Shown here: positions 1 to 9,204 of the stretch, one piece after another
How the letters are laid out: the number at the start of each line of letters is the position of its first letter
How positions within the stretch are numbered: the stretch's first letter is position 1
Assembly: GCA_041583015.1 (NCBI GenBank)
Contig: JBFHGR010000036.1
Span: forward strand, 1 to 29,150
DNA length: 29,150 nt
From: Parvicella sp041583015
Lineage (GTDB): Bacteria; Bacteroidota; Bacteroidia; Flavobacteriales_D; Parvicellaceae
Reading direction: 5' to 3'
Made by a program: the position numbers and the translations under genes
Notes under the pieces: generated by a model
The model's input: only the letters and a program-made list of their open reading frames with translations
Told to the model about the DNA's origin: nothing
Database searches by the model: none

Positions 1-682
1 ATGCATTGAAACTTAAGTGAGAATCATAAGTATATCCAACTCCTAGTCTAATTCCATAAATAATTTTGTCTAAGTTGTCTTCATTGGAGATGACACTAGA
101 AGAAACCTTGTAGGCTGGAGGAAAGAAAAAGGACAATGTACCTGTTGTATCAAGTGTATTTAAATCTACAGTTTGAAGAAGCGGAACATTAGAAGTTACC
201 TCCTCTATTTTAGTAGATTTTATTCTGAACCCAACATAACCTCCTGCGGTAAATTGAATTGATTTCCATTCATACGTTGCAGAAATAGGAATTTCAAAAT
301 GTAACAAATTGGCAACACCATAGGTTTTGTTGAATTGATTTAAGTAGAGTCCATTAGCTTGAAGCGTAGAGTCTATTTCATCTACATCTACTCCAGCTGT
401 TTGCAAAAGAGTTCTATAACTATCCAATAAGGAAATAGTGTCTGAAAATTGATACTGCAACCTTCTGTCGGAAACGCCAATTCCCAAGTTTACTGTGAGA
501 TTATCCAAAATTTCATATTTTCCAGAAACAGTTCCTGCAAAACCTATTTTGTGATTTACCCCAGTTCCCGTTTCAGGAAATGGCATTATGTTTATGCCTA
601 CGTTAGGTTCAATAGAGAATTTTTGAGCAATTAAGGAATTACATATAAGTATAAGACCAAGAAAAGAAATTATGTATTTCAT
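1..682 (-). CDS. Outer-membrane beta-barrel-like protein, 3' end outside window
   Basis: This gene reads on the minus strand from an ATG at 680-682 and is still open at base 1, so at least 227 residues are present and the C-terminus is missing. The product starts MKYIISFLGLILICNSLIAQ, a typical Bacteroidota signal peptide ending at an Ala-Gln cleavage site. The rest has alternating hydrophobic, glycine- and aromatic-rich stretches such as QFTAGGYVGFRIKS and GIRLGVGYTYDSHLSF, which look like membrane beta strands of an outer-membrane barrel (PorT-like class). No catalytic motif is visible. A -7 type promoter box lies 25 nt upstream of the start, so the gene is probably transcribed separately from the GH18 operon that ends 100 nt upstream. 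Substrate or partner is unknown. Confidence 0.7.
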   Translation of the reverse strand, partial: MKYIISFLGLILICNSLIAQKFSIEPNVGINIMPFPETGTGVNHKIGFAGTVSGKYEILDNLTVNLGIGVSDRRLQYQFSDTISLLDSYRTLLQTAGVDVDEIDSTLQANGLYLNQFNKTYGVANLLHFEIPISATYEWKSIQFTAGGYVGFRIKSTKIEEVTSNVPLLQTVDLNTLDTTGTLSFFFPPAYKVSSSVISNEDNLDKIIYGIRLGVGYTYDSHLSFNA

Positions 683-706
683 TACAAATAGGTTGGTTAT
701 TTGTGG

Positions 707-714
707 CAAATATA
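707..714 (-). promoter_or_regulatory. Bacteroidota -7 box (TATATTTG)
   Basis: On the minus strand this reads TATATTTG, an exact fit to the TAnnTTTG box used by the Bacteroidota primary sigma factor. It lies 25 nt upstream of the ATG of the barrel gene at 682. No clear TTTG -33 box is present at the expected distance, so the call rests on one element. Confidence 0.45.
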
Positions 715-782
715 AAACTTTAACAGTTTTGTTATGAGGAATTAATTAACTGAGGTTTCTATGTAGGATAAAAGGTCTTAAT

Positions 783-3700
783 TTACTTTACCAAATAATA
801 ACTCTTTCTATTGCTTTGAGTACTTATAACCAATTGATATACACCTTTGCTTAAATTGCCTAAATCATTAATGTAAAGAATAGGTTGAGTTGCCAAGTTA
901 CTTTGTAGGTAAACTTGTCTACCGGTCATGTCTATAATGCTTAAGTTCACATTGGCATCTACTTTGTCTAATCCTTTGATAATGATGTTATTCTCAAAAG
1001 GATTGGGGTAGGTAGTTACCATTCCCCAGTTTAACTCTTCCACGGCAGAACTACTAAGGGTATCTTCTACGGTTATTGTAAAGTAAGTAGTGTCATTGCT
1101 GCAACCAGAGTTCATTGCAATTAAAGTAACTTCATATACACCTATGCTTCCGTAAAGATTCCAAGGGTTTTGGTCTGTACTTGTATTGCCATCACCAAAG
1201 TCCCAATCATAGGAAGTAGCATTACTACTAGTGTTGGTGAATGAAACGATTGCATTGGGTAAATTAACCGTTGTACTGTTTGGGCTAGCACTAGCTGTTG
1301 GGCCAGGATTTACAGTAACGGTTATACCTTGACTTAATTGATCTGAACCCCCAGGCCCACTTGCCACTAACGTCACATTGTATGTTCCGGAATTGGCAAA
1401 TGTCACGTATGGATTGCTAACAGTGTTATCTGTTATTACACCACCTGTAACACTCCATAAGTAGGTTGTTGCGTTGGTTGAATTGTTTATTAATTGAATG
1501 GAGTCTCCTTCACAAATATTTGTGATATTAGCAGTAAAACCTGCTACTGGTACTTGCGTGGGGTTTTCCAATAATTGTCCGTCTGAAGATGTTACGGTAC
1601 TTACCAGTCCTGCTCCATTTGTAGTTCTTATGCTTATATAATAGGTTGTGTTGTAAGTTAAGTTTAATCCAGTAGCAGTGAAAGAGTTGGATGTTCCGTT
1701 ATTAGTCCAGTTGATGGTGTTTGTAGCGCCTGGAGATGTGCCGACTGCATATTCATATTTTGCAATTCCACTATGTGAATCAGTTGAGGTAGTCCAGTTT
1801 CCTGATATTTCATTGTTAATATTGAATACATCAATATCAGTACTCAATCCATCGTTAACAGTCACTGTTGCTGGTGTTGTCCAGTCCACATTGATCATGT
1901 CATTAGTTACTGTGCTCCAGTTATTGGCTTGGTCTATTACTATAGAGCGAATGTTAGCAACTGGTGTACTTGAGTTTGGGTTTTGATAACGAATATCTGC
2001 GTTGCTATTCCCAATAGTTATGGTTTCTGATGTGTTTCTGCTTTTGTAAACAGTAATATTGTCATAAATAGCAGTACAATTTCCTGTTCTAAGTGAGATG
2101 CTATTGGCACTTGTTAATGGTGTTGGGTCGGTCCAGGTAGATACTAAGTTGTCATTCAGATAAACTTGGATTAACCCTGATGCAGGATTGAACAAAACTT
2201 TAAAATCATAAGTAACATTCGGGTCAATAATTACGTCATCATCAGTTTGAATAGTGATGCTGTTGGCTACAGTGTTGTAGATTTGGCATTTGTCGTTATC
2301 TGCTCTAAAGTAAACCATGTATGAGTTTCCTCTTTGAGTTTGTGTGGCATCATCACAGAAAAAGTGAATACCAGCTCTTCTATTTGGTCCTGTACCACCA
2401 ATTTGACCTGTCCAGTGATACAAGTAGGTATGAGCATTGTCTTGAGTAAGTGATGTGTACAAGTTGGTGTTGCTTTCATTTTCATCGGATTGGTGTAATG
2501 CACCTGAAACAATGTTCCATGTTCCTAAACTATTGGTCCAATCCGTGCTTAATGTACTTTGTTCAAATGCTTCGTTGAAGAATCCGTTGTCTGGGTTGGC
2601 ACTCCAGTTTGTTCCGTCATAATCACTAACATTATAGAAGGAAGTTTGTACTGCATTATTGTCAGCGTCAGTAAATGTTGCGTTAAAATCTGCTGTTTCC
2701 CATGCGTTAGGGTGGCTAACGGTGGTAGTGGGTGCTACGATATCTTGGTTACAGGTCCAGTTTGCAATAAAGCCAGGTGCAACGGTAGCACCATCTGAAG
2801 TCCATCTAAAAGTAACGGCTCCGGAAGAAGATGTAAAAGTTCCTGGCGAAGTTGTTCCAGTGAATGGTGAACCAACTATTTGTGTTGCGTTAACATCAGC
2901 ACCATCATATATATATAAGTAGTCATAATTGGCCTCTACATCAAATTCTGTGAAGTTAAATGTAAGAGCGGTGGTTCCCGGAGGATCAATTGTCCAGGTA
3001 TAATCTTCATCGTTGTAATAGTCTTTGTGTGGTCCGCCAAAATCGTGTATTGTTCCCGTGCATGCATCTGCTTGACAATCGGTTAGGTGTGTTTCAATGG
3101 CGTCCCAGAACTCTGTGCGACCATCATCGTATCCAAGTGCCCAAATTCCCATTCCTCCAATGTCGGTTTGTTCCACGAATTCCAATCTTTTATTGAAGCC
3201 ATCTTCCATTGTAATGAAAGTTTGTTTGTTACTGCCATTGTTGAACGCAAAAATATCAGTGTAACTGTCTTGATCCCATGTGTGGTTGGCAGCAGAGTAA
3301 TTTCCGCTTGAGTTGTTTTTTACCACTGCGTAGGTCTTAGCACTCCCTGAACCTGTAGTGGCTGAGGGTATGGTCAAACTAGTTGTGGGCCATTCATAGC
3401 CGTAATATGGAAGTCCAAGGATAAATTTATCTTTAGGACATCCTTGATCTAAGTAATAGGAGGTAGATTGAGATAAACTAAAATTGTAAGTAGAGCCAAA
3501 GTGATATAAAGGATCACAGGGGCCAGTACTACTACTTCCTTGGTAATAATAGGCATATCCCATAATAATATAGTGGTCTACTTCTGGTTCCATAATACCA
3601 AAGTCAAAAACATTACTCCAATCAACAGCATACAAAACAGTGCTTACTTCGGAACCTGGAATTGCTGCATGCATTTGATTTGAGAGGTCTACCATAAAAT

Positions 3701-4244
3701 TGGCAAAATTGGTCTTTTGAGAAGCAGGTAAGCCTTCAAAGTCAATCTGAACACCATGCGCTCCTCTGGATTGAACAAGATTGATGAGGTTGGTGATTAA
3801 TGTTTGTTGAGCGGTGCTACTTCCAAAGAAAGTATTGTGGCCTGAAAATAAGGTTGCGCATAAAGTTACTTTAGTGTTTCCGCTTGCCAATGCAGCATCT
3901 ACGGCAGCAGATGTTGCCCATCCATGAGTGGAATTGGCTTCTCCTGTACTAGAATTTACTTCGTAACTGAAGAAAGAAAAATGAGAAAGCAAATCCCAAT
4001 CGTAATTTTGATAGGCATTACCTATCCAGTATGGATGCCAGCCGTAAGTTACTTTGTCTAAGTTACATGCAGACTTCTTTTTAGGAGGCATGATTGCTGC
4101 AGACGTTGTGTTTTCATAGTAGACGGCATTATCATTACCTAAAGAGTTATAATGATTTAATTCTTGTTCGTGAATACTTTGAGCATTGAAAATAACAGGA
4201 GTAATACCTGCTATAATACAAAATGTTTTTAGTATTAAATTCAT
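783..4244 (-). CDS. Secreted GH18 glycosidase with CUB, jelly-roll, Fn3-like, PKD and T9SS type A tail
   Basis: A 1153-residue secreted multidomain enzyme. Order: signal peptide 1-22; GH18 TIM barrel about 65-388; CUB-like domain 396-498 (YDYLYIYDGAD); jelly-roll/LamG-like region 555-735; Fn3-like domain about 790-895; PKD domains about 898-980 and 982-1060 (DWDFGDGNTST); type A sorting tail 1076-1153 beginning YPNPFENN. The GH18 motif is HGVQIDFEG, with D168 and proposed acid E170 kept; the usual leading Asp and the middle Asp/Asn are His and Gln. The family cleaves beta-1,4 GlcNAc linkages (chitin; some spore-cortex enzymes cut peptidoglycan), so chitin or a cell-wall glycan is a reasonable substrate, but this is inferred. 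The gene follows the amidase gene by 21 nt and shares its whole C-terminal chassis. T9SS would carry it across the outer membrane and leave it cell-bound or released. Confidence 0.88.
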   Translation of the reverse strand: MNLILKTFCIIAGITPVIFNAQSIHEQELNHYNSLGNDNAVYYENTTSAAIMPPKKKSACNLDKVTYGWHPYWIGNAYQNYDWDLLSHFSFFSYEVNSSTGEANSTHGWATSAAVDAALASGNTKVTLCATLFSGHNTFFGSSTAQQTLITNLINLVQSRGAHGVQIDFEGLPASQKTNFANFMVDLSNQMHAAIPGSEVSTVLYAVDWSNVFDFGIMEPEVDHYIIMGYAYYYQGSSSTGPCDPLYHFGSTYNFSLSQSTSYYLDQGCPKDKFILGLPYYGYEWPTTSLTIPSATTGSGSAKTYAVVKNNSSGNYSAANHTWDQDSYTDIFAFNNGSNKQTFITMEDGFNKRLEFVEQTDIGGMGIWALGYDDGRTEFWDAIETHLTDCQADACTGTIHDFGGPHKDYYNDEDYTWTIDPPGTTALTFNFTEFDVEANYDYLYIYDGADVNATQIVGSPFTGTTSPGTFTSSSGAVTFRWTSDGATVAPGFIANWTCNQDIVAPTTTVSHPNAWETADFNATFTDADNNAVQTSFYNVSDYDGTNWSANPDNGFFNEAFEQSTLSTDWTNSLGTWNIVSGALHQSDENESNTNLYTSLTQDNAHTYLYHWTGQIGGTGPNRRAGIHFFCDDATQTQRGNSYMVYFRADNDKCQIYNTVANSITIQTDDDVIIDPNVTYDFKVLFNPASGLIQVYLNDNLVSTWTDPTPLTSANSISLRTGNCTAIYDNITVYKSRNTSETITIGNSNADIRYQNPNSSTPVANIRSIVIDQANNWSTVTNDMINVDWTTPATVTVNDGLSTDIDVFNINNEISGNWTTSTDSHSGIAKYEYAVGTSPGATNTINWTNNGTSNSFTATGLNLTYNTTYYISIRTTNGAGLVSTVTSSDGQLLENPTQVPVAGFTANITNICEGDSIQLINNSTNATTYLWSVTGGVITDNTVSNPYVTFANSGTYNVTLVASGPGGSDQLSQGITVTVNPGPTASASPNSTTVNLPNAIVSFTNTSSNATSYDWDFGDGNTSTDQNPWNLYGSIGVYEVTLIAMNSGCSNDTTYFTITVEDTLSSSAVEELNWGMVTTYPNPFENNIIIKGLDKVDANVNLSIIDMTGRQVYLQSNLATQPILYINDLGNLSKGVYQLVISTQSNRKSYYLVK

Positions 4245-4265
4245 ACTGTAATTATTAAAATAGGG

Positions 4266-7200
4266 TTAGTTCTTTTGTATTATTATTCTCTGATTGAACA
4301 CACCATTTTCTGATTGGATGTTAATAAAATATACACCACTAGAAAGTTTGATTTTTGATTCGTCAACTGAGATTCTTATTTTTCCTTTGTCGATTGTTTG
4401 GTTATAAATATTGCCAATGTTTTTTCCATTGATATCAAAAATCGCCACATCTAAGTCCATTCTTTTGTTCGCTAAAAGCACAAGTTCAAATTGACCATTA
4501 TTAGGATTTGGAAGAATAGTTACGTTAGAAAGTCCTTCAATTTCGCTAATGTTGGTTGAGTTAATAACTTCAATAGAAATGTAAGCGGTGTCATTAGGAC
4601 AGTTACCATTGATGGCAATTAATTCAACTTGATAAGTGCCTACATTTGTATAAGTATTCCAAGGGTTGATATCTGTGCTAGTGTTGCCATCACCAAAATT
4701 CCAGATATATCCATTGGCATTTGTAGATTGATTGGTGAATGTTACCAGATTATTGACTTCTACCGTGAATTGTGATGGTGTTCCTGCGGCATCTGGTGCT
4801 TGATCTACCGTTATAAAGATAGATTGAGAACTTACATCAGTGCCTCCAGGTCCAGTAGCAGTAAGTTGGATGTCATATGTGCCTGTGGTGGTAATATAAG
4901 CATAAGGATTAGCAGCTGTGCTAGACGAAAGTGTAGCGCCATTGTTGATAGTCCAAGAATAGGTAGTTGCATCCGAACTGCTATTAGAAATCAAAAGTGA
5001 GTCACCTTCACAGATTGAAGAATTGAAAATAGTGAAACTTGCTACAGGTGGATTTGTTGGATTGTCAATTGTTATTCCATCTGAAGTAACAGTGTTAGAG
5101 ATAAGTCCAGCTCCATTTTCAGTTTTAACAGAAACGTAGTAAGTGTTTCCAAATGTTAGTGATAATCCTGTATGTGTAAATGAAGTGTTAAACCAATTGT
5201 CGGTCCAGTTTACTATATCCGTTGCGCCAGGAGTCGTTCCGATAGCGTACCAATATCTTTCAATATCAGAGTGTGTATCTGCGCTTGCTGTCCAATTGGC
5301 AGATAATTGAGTGTTATTTGTCTGGTTGTCAATATCTACGCCAGTTCCGTCATTTATGTTTGTTACGACAGATGGTGTAGTCCAGTCTACGTTGATGTCT
5401 TGACTTGCCAAACTCGAAATATTTTTTGCTACATCAATGGCAATAGATTTTACTCTCCCAGAAGGTGTAGTGGAGTTGCTATTTTGATAACGAATATCTG
5501 CGTTTGCTCCAATAGTGACCAGTTCGCTTGCTCCATGCTCGTGATATGCTTTAAGATTATTTACCTGATAATAAGATTCTCCGCTTCTAAATGAAATTGC
5601 ATTTCCAGAGGTGTACGGTGAAACATCGTTCCATGTTGCACCAAGGGTGTTGTCAACCCAAACATCTATATCACCAGAAGTTTTACTGTAGGCAATTTTA
5701 ACATCATACCACTGATTATCATTTAAGGTAAATGGTTGGTCTAGCTCTAATGTGAATACGTCATTGATTACTTTATAAATTTGAATTTTATTATTGTCTG
5801 TTCTAAACCAAACAAAATAGGAGTTACCTCTATTTGTTTGTGTTGCATCGTCACACATAAAATGGAATCCTGCTCGTTTATTAGTTCCGGAGCCATTAAT
5901 TTTCATGGCATAATGATAGAACCATTCATTGTGATTATCTTGATTTAAAGTTGCGTAAATGTTAGTATTACCATTAGATTCGTCAGATTGGTCCAAATAA
6001 CCGCCTATTAAATTCCATGTTCCAGAAACACCGGTCCAATCTACGTGAATGGCAGATTGGTCAAAATTATCTGAGAAGAAACCGTTATTGGCATTTGCTC
6101 TCCAGTCAGAGCCATCAAAATCAATCACTTGGTAAAAAGTCTTATCAACTCCACTTCCGCCAGTTTCATCACTAGCAGTGAAGGTAGCAGTGAAATCTTG
6201 CGTTTTCCAGTTGTTTGGTGTTGAAACAGCAGTAAGAGGGGTGGTGACATCAGCTGTTCCACCACTACCGATGGAACTATTCCATACAATTTCCCAGCCT
6301 GCATTATTAGTTGCGCAATCTGATCTGAATTCAATTAATATGGATCCTCCAGTTGATGTTAATGTTCCAGGGTTTGTAGTTCCTGTGTAAGTTCCTATTA
6401 GAGAAGAGGAAGTTGTTGCGCCATCATATACAAACATGTAATCCCAGTTTTCTTCAATATCAAATGCATTGAAAGTGATTGTTACATTAGTTGCTCCCAC
6501 TGGTTGGATTAAATATAACTTTCTTTCATCATCAGCGTAATTTCCACTTGCACCACCAGAATCAAATAATGACCCCGAAGCAGTTGTTAAGGGAGAAATG
6601 GTAGGGTTATTATTGATAAGATGATAAAAATTGGGCCAGTTCCAATTGATACCTGGATCAGTATGTGTGTTGTTGGGGAAGTGTTGATGTCCTTTTATTT
6701 TAGTGCAGCCACCAAGAACATTAACGCCACTGCTTGATGCGCCATAATATGTTCTTAAAGGATTGATACCATAACCACTTTGTGTTATATCTCGACATAT
6801 ATTAGCTGAAGCGTTGTAAAGTGCAGTAGTATACCAAGATGGGTCGCTTACATAGCCTTCGTGTTCTATTCCTATTGTGTATGGGTTTTCCGCTCCAACG
6901 TGCCAGGCTTTGTCTGATTCGAGTACCATTTGAGTTACTTGTCCGTCTGAACTTCTTACAACATAATGGTAGGAAACATTTGAACTACAGTTTTGCGACC
7001 ATGATATTGCGCCAGCGTATGAGCCTTGAATGGTGTGGATAGTAACGGCAGAGATTGCTGTACCACTTCTTGAAGAGTAGTTGCAACTAGGTGCGGCATT
7101 CCATATTCCAGCTGGATAATCAGCGGATCTATTTTGAACAGGAGTAAAAGTAGTCCCTTGACCATTTGTTACAGAAACGTTATTAATTGACACTTGAGTA

Positions 7201-7802
7201 GAACTTAGGATGGAGTAATTGGTCTCTCCAAAGACTTGAGTTAAATCAATTTGATAATTAGGGAAGTTATAATAGTTTTGGTTATAAGGTTTTGCAACAA
7301 AACTTAAAACGCTGTATATGTGAGAGTTTAGTGCGAAATTATTTACTGGATTATGATCTAAAGGAATTTCGGCTAATGCTTCTAAAACTTCAATATGGTC
7401 TTTGGGGTTTGTTGAGGAGATGTTAAAATCGTTGAGCAATGTTTCATAAGCTGCTGCAAAAGCAAGTATGGATGTTTGAGGATCTTCTTTTATGTTTTCA
7501 ACTGAGTATCCGCTTAAATTTGAAATGTTGATTAAGTTATTTCTAAAATATCCTTGGCCATCTTCAGTAAGGCCCATAACAGAATATACTTTTGGCAGTC
7601 CCGCACAAGATTCTTGTGTTGCATCATTTAAATGAGAAAAATGAGTGGTGGTGAAAGACCAACCTTCCAAAATTCCCTTAGGGACATTGGGATAGAGCTG
7701 ATAAGCCGTGTTCATTTCAGTTTGGTAACTGTTTAAAATGGCTTGAGATAATGATGAAAAGTAGAATAGGGTAGTGGTTAATAAAAGTAAAGTTCGTTTC
7801 AT
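4266..7802 (-). CDS. Secreted N-acetylmuramoyl-L-alanine amidase (Amidase_2) with CUB, jelly-roll, Fn3-like, PKD and T9SS type A tail
   Basis: An 1178-residue secreted enzyme. After a signal peptide (1-20) and a partly helical N-terminal region, an Amidase_2/PGRP domain spans about 245-397. Probable zinc ligands are H256 (AVTIHT), H372 (IKGHQH) and D382 (HTDPG), with Glu at 313 (TIGIEHEG) in the place of the catalytic Glu of AmpD-like enzymes. Downstream are a CUB-like domain (about 410-508, NWDYMFVYDG), jelly-roll region (575-755), Fn3-like domain (805-910), two PKD domains (920-1000 and 1005-1080, NFGDGNTST) and a type A tail (about 1092-1178, LPNPNNGQF). The family cuts the MurNAc-L-Ala bond of peptidoglycan. 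Export by T9SS points to foreign wall material rather than the cell's own sacculus, which is inference. It is first in a two-gene operon with the GH18 gene. Confidence 0.9.
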   Translation of the reverse strand: MKRTLLLLTTTLFYFSSLSQAILNSYQTEMNTAYQLYPNVPKGILEGWSFTTTHFSHLNDATQESCAGLPKVYSVMGLTEDGQGYFRNNLINISNLSGYSVENIKEDPQTSILAFAAAYETLLNDFNISSTNPKDHIEVLEALAEIPLDHNPVNNFALNSHIYSVLSFVAKPYNQNYYNFPNYQIDLTQVFGETNYSILSSTQVSINNVSVTNGQGTTFTPVQNRSADYPAGIWNAAPSCNYSSRSGTAISAVTIHTIQGSYAGAISWSQNCSSNVSYHYVVRSSDGQVTQMVLESDKAWHVGAENPYTIGIEHEGYVSDPSWYTTALYNASANICRDITQSGYGINPLRTYYGASSSGVNVLGGCTKIKGHQHFPNNTHTDPGINWNWPNFYHLINNNPTISPLTTASGSLFDSGGASGNYADDERKLYLIQPVGATNVTITFNAFDIEENWDYMFVYDGATTSSSLIGTYTGTTNPGTLTSTGGSILIEFRSDCATNNAGWEIVWNSSIGSGGTADVTTPLTAVSTPNNWKTQDFTATFTASDETGGSGVDKTFYQVIDFDGSDWRANANNGFFSDNFDQSAIHVDWTGVSGTWNLIGGYLDQSDESNGNTNIYATLNQDNHNEWFYHYAMKINGSGTNKRAGFHFMCDDATQTNRGNSYFVWFRTDNNKIQIYKVINDVFTLELDQPFTLNDNQWYDVKIAYSKTSGDIDVWVDNTLGATWNDVSPYTSGNAISFRSGESYYQVNNLKAYHEHGASELVTIGANADIRYQNSNSTTPSGRVKSIAIDVAKNISSLASQDINVDWTTPSVVTNINDGTGVDIDNQTNNTQLSANWTASADTHSDIERYWYAIGTTPGATDIVNWTDNWFNTSFTHTGLSLTFGNTYYVSVKTENGAGLISNTVTSDGITIDNPTNPPVASFTIFNSSICEGDSLLISNSSSDATTYSWTINNGATLSSSTAANPYAYITTTGTYDIQLTATGPGGTDVSSQSIFITVDQAPDAAGTPSQFTVEVNNLVTFTNQSTNANGYIWNFGDGNTSTDINPWNTYTNVGTYQVELIAINGNCPNDTAYISIEVINSTNISEIEGLSNVTILPNPNNGQFELVLLANKRMDLDVAIFDINGKNIGNIYNQTIDKGKIRISVDESKIKLSSGVYFINIQSENGVFNQRIIIQKN

Positions 7803-7840
7803 AAATTACTTAAAATGAGTTGATTTTCCTAGGTTTATAA

Positions 7841-7872
7841 CAAAAGTACATTGAAAAATGCACTTTATCAAC
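7841..7872 (-). promoter_or_regulatory. Putative promoter of the amidase/GH18 operon
   Basis: The minus strand carries TACTTTTG at 7841-7848, an exact TAnnTTTG -7 box. Twenty nt further upstream is GTTG (7869-7872), one mismatch from the TTTG -33 box. The ATG at 7802 follows about 38 nt after the -7 box. The spacing is close to the roughly 19 nt of the Bacteroidota consensus. Confidence 0.55.
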
Positions 7873-7888
7873 TGTAAAAGTAAAATAT

Positions 7889-7922
7889 TTAATCGACAGA
7901 AAACAATGTTTTGTCGGTTAAA
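7889..7922 (-). terminator. Probable hairpin terminator after the outer-membrane barrel gene
   Basis: Arms TTAATCGACA and TGTCGGTTAA pair over about ten positions with one G-T pair; the inner A/T-rich bases can extend the stem with a bulge. It starts 1-2 nt after the stop of the barrel gene ending at 7924. In the minus direction it is followed by a T-rich but interrupted stretch (ATATTTTACTTTT), so termination may be partial. It would close the long minus-strand gene run before the amidase promoter. Confidence 0.5.
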
Positions 7923-7923
7923 A

Positions 7924-8511
7924 TTAAAAGCCTATAGTAAGTCCGCCACGAAGGATGACGGGAGGGCCTGAAGGACCTAGTAGGTAAGTGCTTCTATATG
8001 GACTATTGGGGTGGTCTATTACATCGTATAGAACTGTCACGGAAAAACTGATGCCATCTCCAAATGAATATCCTGCACCTAAGAATCCCATGTATGCCAT
8101 TGCTCTTTCTCCGTAACTTGGGCTTAATGGGTTATAGTCGTATGCTCTTAGTCCTTCTAACTCAGCATGCAAAAATGCTTGAGGAATAATTTTATATCTA
8201 GCAAATACACTTCCTCCATAATTGGTATAATTTTCTTTGTAGTACAAGTCCCTTAGGAGTGAATATCTTAATCCTAAACCTGCACCAATTTTGGTTGTTA
8301 TTTTATATCCTATTATGGGAGAAAGGTCTAGGTATAAAGCATTGCCAGACACACCAAAGCCTATATTTCCACCAGTAAATAGTCTATCTTTGAATGGAAC
8401 TTCCGATAGAGAATTATCTGATTTTTGTTTTGAATCTTCTTTTGTGTATTGAGCAAGTGCAGTGCAATGCACAAAACTTAGGAATAATATGAGTAGAGGA
8501 AGTTTTTTCAT
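7924..8511 (-). CDS. Small outer-membrane beta-barrel-like protein
   Basis: A 195-residue product from the ATG at 8511 (MKKLPLLILFLSFVHCTALA), chosen over an upstream start at 8538 because it begins with a good signal peptide ending ALAQ and lies 5 nt after the stop of the YceI-like gene. The mature part has repeated glycine/aromatic strands (GGNIGFGVSGNALYLDLSP, GAGLGLRYSLL, GGSVFARYKI, YMGFLGAGYSFGDGISFSVT, LRGGLTIGF) and ends in Phe, as barrels inserted by the Bam machinery often do. No enzyme motif is seen. It is the last gene of the run and is followed by a hairpin. Function is unknown; a structural or porin-like role is the most that can be said. Confidence 0.65.
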   Translation of the reverse strand: MKKLPLLILFLSFVHCTALAQYTKEDSKQKSDNSLSEVPFKDRLFTGGNIGFGVSGNALYLDLSPIIGYKITTKIGAGLGLRYSLLRDLYYKENYTNYGGSVFARYKIIPQAFLHAELEGLRAYDYNPLSPSYGERAMAYMGFLGAGYSFGDGISFSVTVLYDVIDHPNSPYRSTYLLGPSGPPVILRGGLTIGF

Positions 8512-8516
8512 AGTGA

Positions 8517-9191
8517 TTATTGTTTTCTTAATGCGCAATAAAAAGATATTGTAACATTGTTTTCAGTACCAGTAGCACCTTTCATACCATATTTGACACG
8601 GTCAAAATCGAATTTGCCTTCAAAAATTTCTAATTGAGAATCTTCACTACTTGGTCCAAGATAATTAAAAGGAACAGAAAGTTGACTTTCAAGTCCCATG
8701 AATTTTATTAATCCATTTGCAATGTAACTGGTATCCCCCTTTGTGATGTTGTTACTTTCAAAAGTTATTTTCGGAAATTGAGCAACATCAAAAAAGTCTT
8801 CACCTCTAAGGTGGTCATCTCTCATGTCTTCAGCAGTGTAAATGCTACTTGCATCTATTTCTACATAAATAGTTTTGGTTGTGTCTTTAGCTTCTAATGA
8901 AATTAAGAAGTCTTTAAAAGTGCCTTGTGTGGCAGTCGTACCACCGATGTTAAAAATTATTTCGGAAGATACAGGCTTAGTCATTTCAGAGATATAAGTT
9001 CCGTTTAAAGCAACCATACTATTCAAAACAACACCGTTGGAAGTTTCTTCTTTATTTTCCACTTCTTGGGCTTCCACTTTTATTATTTCACTTTCTGCTT
9101 TATGTGTATTGAGGTACCATTGGAAGCCTAAGTAACCTCCTATTGCTAAAATAATTAAAACAACTCCACCTATTATTAATTTCTTTTTCAT
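8517..9191 (-). CDS. YceI-like domain protein with N-terminal membrane anchor
   Basis: A 224-residue protein with one N-terminal hydrophobic segment (about residues 4-26, after MKKK) and a YceI/lipocalin-like domain from about residue 60 to the C-terminus. Family hallmarks are SIYTAEDMRDDHLRGEDFFD followed by FPKITFES and later an IANGLIKFMG strand, which match the conserved RxxHLxSxDFFDxxxxPxitF core. YceI proteins form a barrel that binds polyisoprenoid or amphiphilic ligands in the periplasm; most have a cleaved signal peptide, whereas this one looks membrane-tethered by a linker rich in Glu. It sits 13 nt after the lipoprotein gene and 5 nt before the barrel gene, which hints at envelope lipid or stress work. 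The ligand is unknown. Confidence 0.8.
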   Translation of the reverse strand: MKKKLIIGGVVLIILAIGGYLGFQWYLNTHKAESEIIKVEAQEVENKEETSNGVVLNSMVALNGTYISEMTKPVSSEIIFNIGGTTATQGTFKDFLISLEAKDTTKTIYVEIDASSIYTAEDMRDDHLRGEDFFDVAQFPKITFESNNITKGDTSYIANGLIKFMGLESQLSVPFNYLGPSSEDSQLEIFEGKFDFDRVKYGMKGATGTENNVTISFYCALRKQ

Positions 9192-9204
9192 ATCTGATAA
9201 AACG

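Noticed and set aside
7841..7848. CRISPR, tRNA or rRNA in the intergenic gaps
   Set aside because: All gaps are under about 170 nt, and none shows spaced direct repeats or a cloverleaf.
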